Positions 20,311-25,311 of a DNA stretch of 25,311 bases are shown here, piece after piece; the stretch's first letter is position 1; each line of letters begins with the position of its first letter. This stretch comes from Gnetum montanum. Its lineage: Eukaryota > Streptophyta > Gnetopsida > Gnetales > Gnetaceae. Location: the NCBI GenBank assembly GCA_015680685.1, contig MNCI01000654.1:3281-28591 (forward strand), read 5' to 3'. The position numbers and the translations under genes were made by a program. The notes under the pieces are model-generated. The model saw only the letters and a list, made by a program, of their open reading frames with translations. It was not told the DNA's origin and ran no database searches.

Positions 20311-21600
20311 CTTATTCCCAAGGTAACTATTCACAAACCTTCCAACTAGCCTACTACTCCAGTGGAGCTTACTCACAGCCATAAGAGTAGTATCATCAAC
20401 AACGGTAGCAACCACAATCATGGGCAATGTCACCACTAAGACAATACTATGCATATTAGCAACTAGGCTCTTATGGATACTATGTCTAGCATTTGATAAC
20501 TCTAAGAAATGTAGTAGTTCAAACTTCTCAGTACTACTCACTAGAATACTATACACCAACACCTCCAAAGATGGATTCCATTCTATATGTGCATCAATAA
20601 GAAGTTGGTTCGTTGAGTCAACCTTCTAACCCTCTACCACTTATACTACCACCTATAATGCAGGGATAATTATCATCACAGCTCCAAAAAAAAGAGTGCA
20701 CCAAGGGTAGTCAATATGTAAGAGGAAGCAATCATGCATGAACCATAATCCAAGAAGTGACCGTTCTTTCAAATCAGCCCAAAAAAGATTTGAAGGAGGT
20801 TATGCACATCTACTTCTCCTCCATTCACATCCACTCCTCTAACAAATAGTAAGCTTCCATCATCATGTAATGAAAACCTAATAATTTTCATGCTAACTCA
20901 AACCATCACACATTGGATTAAGGTAGAAGCACCTCCTCAGAAACAAATAGACCCGAAAAGTCCCTTGGTATATCTTCAATTTGAAAGACATAAACCATGC
21001 AAGGCTCTACTCAATTCTAGGTTAGAGATGAATATAATATCACAAGATATGTATAAGGCCTAGAATCTACCATCGTTAAAGAAAAGTAATATTTACCTAG
21101 AGCTTACAGACCAATTGATCACAATACCACTAGGACAAGTGGATGATGCAATCACTACTATTAGTGGCTAGCCCTATCCTACCAATTTTTTGGACATTCA
21201 TGTAGGTAAAAACAAGGGAGAGTTCCCTATTATTATGGAAAGAGCTTGGCTTAGCATTGTAGATGCTAAGCTTGGCATTAGAGACTTGTCCTTGGAAATT
21301 TTTAAGAAAGACGAAGTTAGAATCATTCATAGACATAGAGTTCCATGTATCGCATATAGCAATAATGGGTGCAACTACATGTGGAAAATATGGGCAATTA
21401 AATAGCTAAATAGCATAGCATGCAAAATATGTGTAAAAAAGATGTGTGTGCAGAGGTGCTTATATGTGGCAACCACTTAGCAAGAAGGCACCTAGTGGTT
21501 GATTATAGATGGAGAAATTGAATCAAACCTATACATGAAATCAACAAACCAAATTATCAGTGCCCACGTAGAAGTAACAAACAAGTTAGAGAAATTAAGG
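20311..21600 (+). pseudogene. Gag-protease linker and protease, plus-strand copy
   Basis: Poorly framed linker (20311-20900) with tandem-looking CCACAATCATGGGC blocks leads to a retropepsin-like region. KALLNSRLEMNIISQDMYK (about 20999-21060) aligns with 'ALLDTG/DSG...NIIS', so the catalytic Asp-Thr/Ser-Gly reads Asn-Ser-Arg and the enzyme is dead. The frame continues through NFLDIHVGKNKGEFPIIM and ERAWLSIVDAKLGI (21190-21290), the 'GRPWL' strand. The 71-codon open stretch at 21190-21405 is part of this domain, not a separate gene. Confidence 0.65.
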
Positions 21601-22115
21601 AGAAGGCATCCCTATCCACACTTTTTTCAAGAAGAAGAGATTAAATGGAAATAGCTCAAGATCCTAGACAAATTGAAACTAGAACTATTAGAATTAAAGG
21701 TCCTACCGGTAGCACTAGAATATGCTTTCTCAAATAATAAGAATCTGATCATAATTAACACCATCCTAGCTAAGGAACAAAATAAGAAGTTATTGGAAGT
21801 GCTCAATAAGTGGCCAACAACATTTTCTTGGTCTTATGATGAGAGAACTAGTATTGATCCTTGAATCTATCAACATCGAATATACACAGATCCAATTGTG
21901 AAACCACAATGCCAACAATAGGGAAAGCTAAATCCAAAGCTTAAGAAAGTAGTCAAGCATGAGTTGGAAAAGTTACTAAAGGCATGATTCATTTATCCCA
22001 TTACAGAAAACAAATGGATCATCCCTTTAGTGATGGTACCCAAAAAAGAGGGTAAGTGGAGAGAATGTATTGACTTCTGATTGTTGAACTCTACAATGTC
22101 CAAGAATCATTTTTA
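21601..22115 (+). pseudogene. Protease-RT linker and RT start, plus-strand copy (truncated)
   Basis: LELLELKVLPVALEYAFSNN, NKKLLEVLNKWPTTFSW and KKVVKHELEKLLKA are followed by KWIIPLVMVPKKEGKWREC. This is the Athila-type start of RT ('LP..L.YAFL', 'KKEV.KLL.AG.IYP', 'PKKGG..V'). Coding stops abruptly after NHFYVL at about 22115, where the inverted copy begins, so palm motifs are missing. Confidence 0.75.
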
Positions 22116-22760
22116 TGTTCTATATGACTCTAATCTTTTCATAATCTACCTCTATCCCTTTTTGCAAAATTTTTTTTCCTAGAACAATCCCATCTTGGAC
22201 CATTAAATGGCTTTTCTACAAATTGAACTTGAGGTCTATTTTTATGCATTTTCAGTACTTTCTCTAGATGGTCTAGTGCCTATTTGAAATCTAGCCCATA
22301 TGTTGAAAAATAATCCATAAATATTTCAATGTCATTGCCTATCTATTTTTGGAAGATACTAAGTACTAGTCTCTGAAAGGTAGTGGGCATATTACAAAGA
22401 CTGAAAGGCATTTGCTTATAAGAAAACATTCCCCATAGACTAGTGAATGTTATTTTCTCTTATTCTTCATGTGTAATGCGGATCTTGTTATATCCACTAT
22501 ACCCATCCAGAAAACTATACTACTCATGTCTTGCAATAGTATCCAGAACTTGGTCAATAAACAACAAAGAAAAATGATCCTTGAGCATTGCAGAGTTCAA
22601 TAATTGGAAGTTAATTCACACTCTCCACTTGCCTCCCTTCTTGGAAACAAATACTAAAGGACTGACCCATTTCCTATCTGAAATGGGATAAATGGATCCT
22701 ACCTTTAGTAACTTTTTCAACTCTTTCTTAACTACTTCCTTGAGCTTTGAATTTAGCCTT
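22116..22760 (-). pseudogene. Reverse transcriptase, minus-strand copy
   Basis: The minus-strand frame reads KWVSPLVFVSKKGGKWRV, DHFSLLFIDQVLDTIARHE, FLDGYSGYNKIRI and MPTTFQRLVLSIF, all standard Ty3/gypsy RT motifs. The catalytic box at 22321-22307 is F-M-D-Y where (Y/F)(V/M)DD is required, so the second metal-binding Asp is lost. After a frameshift near 22180 it continues as GIVLGKKILQKGIEVDYEKI and then breaks off at about 22118, before RNase H. Stops fall at Gln/Trp positions. Confidence 0.85.
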
Positions 22761-23330
22761 CTCTACAATTAGCATCATGGTTTCATGGCTAGATTTTTGT
22801 ATATCCAATGTTGATAGATTCAATGATCAATGTTAGCTATCTCATCATAATACCAAGAAAATGTTATTGTCCACTTATTGACCACTTCCAATAACTTCTT
22901 ATTTTGCTCCTTATCTAGGTTTGTGTTAATTATGATCAACTTCTTATTATTTAAGAAAGCATATTCTAGTGTTTCTAGTAGGGCCCTCAATTTTAATGAT
23001 TTTGGTTCCACTTTTTCTAGGTTCATGAGTTGTCCCTATTTAATTTTTTCTTCTTCACATAATTGTGGATAGGGGTTCTTCTTAATTTCTCTAACTTGTC
23101 TATTTCTTCTATGTAGGCACTTATAATCTAGTTTTTTGGTTCTATGTATAGGTTTGATTTACTTTTTACATCTATAATCAACTACTAAATGTCTTCTTGC
23201 TAAGTGGCTGCTACATACAGGCACCTTTGCACATACATCTCTTCTACGTCTTTTGAATGCAATGTTATTTAGCTATTTAACTGTCCATATTTTCTACACA
23301 TAATTGCATCCATTATCACTTTATGTGATA
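22761..23330 (-). pseudogene. Protease-RT linker, minus-strand copy
   Basis: An open stretch (23026-22820) reads LKLRALLETLEYAFLNNKKL, then LLEVVNKWTITFSWYYDE, matching the plus-strand linker. It continues to HYP-type RT entry after 22760. Flanking codons are interrupted by TAG/TAA. Confidence 0.7.
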
Positions 23331-23900
23331 CATGGACCTCTACGTCTTTGAACAATTTCGACTTCATCTTCCTTGGAAATTTCCAAGGACAAGTCTCTAA
23401 TAACAAGCTTAGTGTCTATAGTGCTAAGTCAAGATCTTCCCATAATAATAGGGAACTCTCCCTTGTTTTTACCTACATGAATGACTAGAAAATCAATAGG
23501 ATAGGACCAACCACTAATAATAGTGATCACATCATCCACTTATCCTAGTGATACTATGATCAACTAGTCTGCAAACTCTAGCCAAATTTACTTTCCTTTA
23601 ATAGTGATATATTTCAAGCCTTATACATATCTTGTGATATTATATTTACCCCTTACCTAGAATCAAGTAGAGCCTTACATATTTTATGTCCTATGATTTA
23701 AAGGTATACCAAGGGACTTCCTACGTCTATTCATTTATGAGAAAGTGCACTACATTGGATTGTCATTCATGCATGATGGCTTCCCCCTACATATTGATTA
23801 CCCTAGTTGTGCTCTTTTGTTGGGGTTGTGATGGAAATTCTCCATGCATTGTAGGTGATAGTACATGTGGTAAAGGATTAAAAGGTTAACTTAATGAACT
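23331..23900 (-). pseudogene. Protease remnant, minus-strand copy
   Basis: ALLDSR followed by VNIISQDMYKA (about 23673-23625) marks the active-site loop, here Asp-Ser-Arg instead of Asp-Ser/Thr-Gly. Downstream matches the other copy's KNKGEFP and strand region (23480-23360), but with frameshifts. It is clearly inactive. Confidence 0.6.
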
Positions 23901-24194
23901 AGCGTCTTGCTGATGCACATATGAATTGGAATCCATCCTTGGAGGTGTTGGTCTATAGTATTCTAGTGGATAGTACTAAGAAGTCTAAAATCCTACATTT
24001 CCTAGAGATATCAAACACTAGACATAGTATCCATAAGGGTTTGGTTGTTGATATCGATACTTTTTTCTCGATGGTGGCATCACCCATGATTGTGGTTGTT
24101 TCCATTGTTCATGATATTGCTCCTGTGGCTATGAGTAAGCTCCACTGAGGTAGTAGGCCAACTGGAAGATCTATCAATCGTTACCTTGGTAATA

Positions 24195-24972
24195 AGGTAA
24201 CCATTTTGGCATTTTCTTTTTGATAAATCTTGGATTAAGTGCATATGCCCCTATTTCTTACAAATGTGCCATTACAAGACAACACCCTTTAGGATGTTCA
24301 TACTAACACATTGTACACCCTTCCTCCTCCTCCAAGATTGAATCAAAACATTCTACCACTAAAGAAACTTTTCCTTTTCATTTATAGTCTCTTGTCTTCT
24401 TCTTTTTTCTTACCCTTACTAAAGGCTTGTTTAGTTCTTTCTTCTATGATTTTCAAGGTTGTAGCAAATTTCTCTTCCACCAAATCCCACATCTTTTCTA
24501 CCTTGATGGCTATCTTGTTAACAAACTTTTGGATTTGTAGAGCCTTTTTCTATATTACCTCCTCCAAGGTTTCTTCCTCTTTCTTATTTCATACTCATAC
24601 ATCTCTTTTGCAGAGAGATAGATCTCTATTATACATGGATTTCTTTTGCAGAAGAGAGTAGTATTTGCCCATTATTGCATCAATGGATTTGTTGATCCAT
24701 TTCTTCCATCCCTAGATATGCTTCCTAAGATTGGACACCTAGGAGTAGGTTTGGTATTTATCATTAAAACGTTCAAGCACGGTACTCCAACTTTTGATTG
24801 ATTCAATTTCTCATGATCTATACCAACTTTTTGCCTCCTTGATGAGTATTTGAGGGAACAACTTAAGTTTTTTCCAATCACTTTCAATATTCTAAAGGGC
24901 ACAGGCATCAAGAAATGCTTGAAGGTGATGTTATGGATCTACATTATATCCACATTCAAACTTAGGAATATT
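24195..24972 (-). pseudogene. Gag of the Athila-like element, minus-strand copy
   Basis: From 24972 the frame reads SSNNIPKFECGYNVDP, stop (CAA to TAA), HHLQAFLDACAL, stop, NIESDWKKLKLFPQILIKE: the Gag core, as in the plus-strand copy where the first stop is still CAA. A Lys-rich and acidic region follows (24450-24320). The segment corresponding to plus 19680-19867 is absent. A 79-codon open frame at 24911-24672 is in another frame and is not the Gag product. Confidence 0.75.
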
Positions 24973-25001
24973 ATTTGATGAGACACAATTCGCATGAACC
25001 A

Positions 25002-25044
25002 CGATATCGCGTACGCGATATCGCATCATCCCCTGCGATATCGC
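25002..25044. repeat. CpG-rich palindrome cluster (CGATATCG x3)
   Basis: A perfect 22-bp palindrome occupies 25002-25023 (centre GCGTACGC, arms CGATATC). A 10-bp palindrome GCGATATCGC follows at 25035-25044. CGATATCG occurs three times in 43 bp, with seven or more CG dinucleotides, in a region otherwise almost free of CG. It ends 17 bp before the TATA box. Binding of a dimeric factor is a reasonable guess. Confidence 0.9.
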
Positions 25045-25060
25045 GGTCCGTTACCAAATC

Positions 25061-25068
25061 TATAAATA
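25061..25068 (+). promoter_or_regulatory. TATA box of the right-hand unit
   Basis: TATAAATA in a ACCAAATC context, 17 bp after the palindromes. Transcription would start near 25093 in ATTTCCCATCC. Confidence 0.65.
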
Positions 25069-25235
25069 AGAGGCAACACTCCCCTTATTTCCCATCCTGA
25101 GTTAGAAGTAGGGAAACTTTGGCAGTTTGATCACTCTAGAGATAGAATATTTTCCATGTGCCCGCAGTAGGATTCCTAGAGTGAACGAATCTTTATTCGA
25201 GCAACATTGTACCTAAACACAAAGTTGTGTATGGC

Positions 25236-25241
25236 AATAAA
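25236..25241 (+). terminator. Polyadenylation signal candidate AATAAA
   Basis: AATAAA lies about 145 bp after the expected start site and is preceded by TTGTGTATGG, a plausible upstream element. In an LTR this would define the end of R. Confidence 0.4.
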
Positions 25242-25311
25242 GACGAACTTGATTGGATAAACCTTACAGTGCATGGAATAGGATTTTATTTTAATTGCTA
25301 TTTATTGCTTT

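Larger units (their letters stand above)
19335..24972. repeat. Large imperfect inverted repeat, arms >2 kb, off-centre single-copy part
   Basis: The left arm (19335-about 22110, +) and right arm (24972-about 22570, minus) carry the same gag-protease-RT segment tail to tail. Matching landmarks: gag start 19345 vs 24968; GGTTACCTTATT(C/A)CCAAGGTAAC 20308 vs 24205; protease GGGAGAGTTCCC 21218 vs 23464; RT AAGTGGAGAG 22054 vs 22632. RT sequence at 22120-22570 is present only in the right copy, so it would form the loop. Arms differ by many substitutions and a deletion of about 190 bp. Confidence 0.75.
24976..25311 (+). mobile_element. Start of a second little-decayed LTR-like unit (runs off the window)
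   Basis: The Gag frame on minus ends about 24972 and sequence becomes CpG-containing at once. TG at 24976-24977 is a plausible LTR start. It holds a palindrome cluster (25002-25044), TATA box (25061) and AATAAA (25236-25241), i.e. U3-R order in about 270 bp. It may be an LTR, or a gene promoter captured by rearrangement. Confidence 0.5.

Overview
The window looks like nuclear DNA of a land plant with a large, heavily methylated genome. It is packed with nested, mostly dead LTR retrotransposons of the Ty3/gypsy type plus two unfamiliar gene-like ORFs. I cannot name the species. The plant call rests on Tat/Ogre-like and Athila-like Gag, protease (PR) and reverse transcriptase (RT) signatures, spliceosomal introns, TATA boxes, and decay that fits cytosine methylation: CG is scarce and CAG or TGG codons appear as TAG/TAA/TGA. 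I see no intact host gene, rRNA, tRNA or CRISPR array.

Layout. (1) 1-2337: CpG-rich, little-decayed end of a young element on +, with a stem-loop array (684-1252), a TATA box (1501) and a probable LTR 3' end at 2337. It is inserted inside the RT gene of an older element. (2) 2338-16229: an old minus-strand element with Tat/Ogre features. Right to left it has an LTR (about 16229-13769) with a stem-loop array and a TATA box, a primer-binding-site candidate, gag-protease (13309-9598), an apparent intron between protease and RT (9597-2836), and the start of RT (2835-2338). (3) 2960-9300: inside that intron, on the opposite strand, lies a TATA box (3311) and an ORF split by several introns (5201-8817, 'aORF1'). 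(4) 16427-19215: a second unfamiliar minus-strand ORF with coiled-coil character and a Pro-rich end ('aORF2'). (5) about 19335-24972: two tail-to-tail copies of one Athila-like gag-protease-RT segment, forming an imperfect inverted repeat of more than 2 kb per arm. (6) 24976-25311: start of another little-decayed LTR-like unit with CpG-rich palindromes just before a TATA box.

The most unusual theme is that three or four promoter-like regions of different sequence share one plan: a cluster of CpG-containing palindromes or stem-loops followed by a TATA box. The second theme is the two long, intron-containing or intron-flanked non-Gag/Pol ORFs lying among the retroelements. All product calls come from reading motifs by eye; no alignment or search was run.
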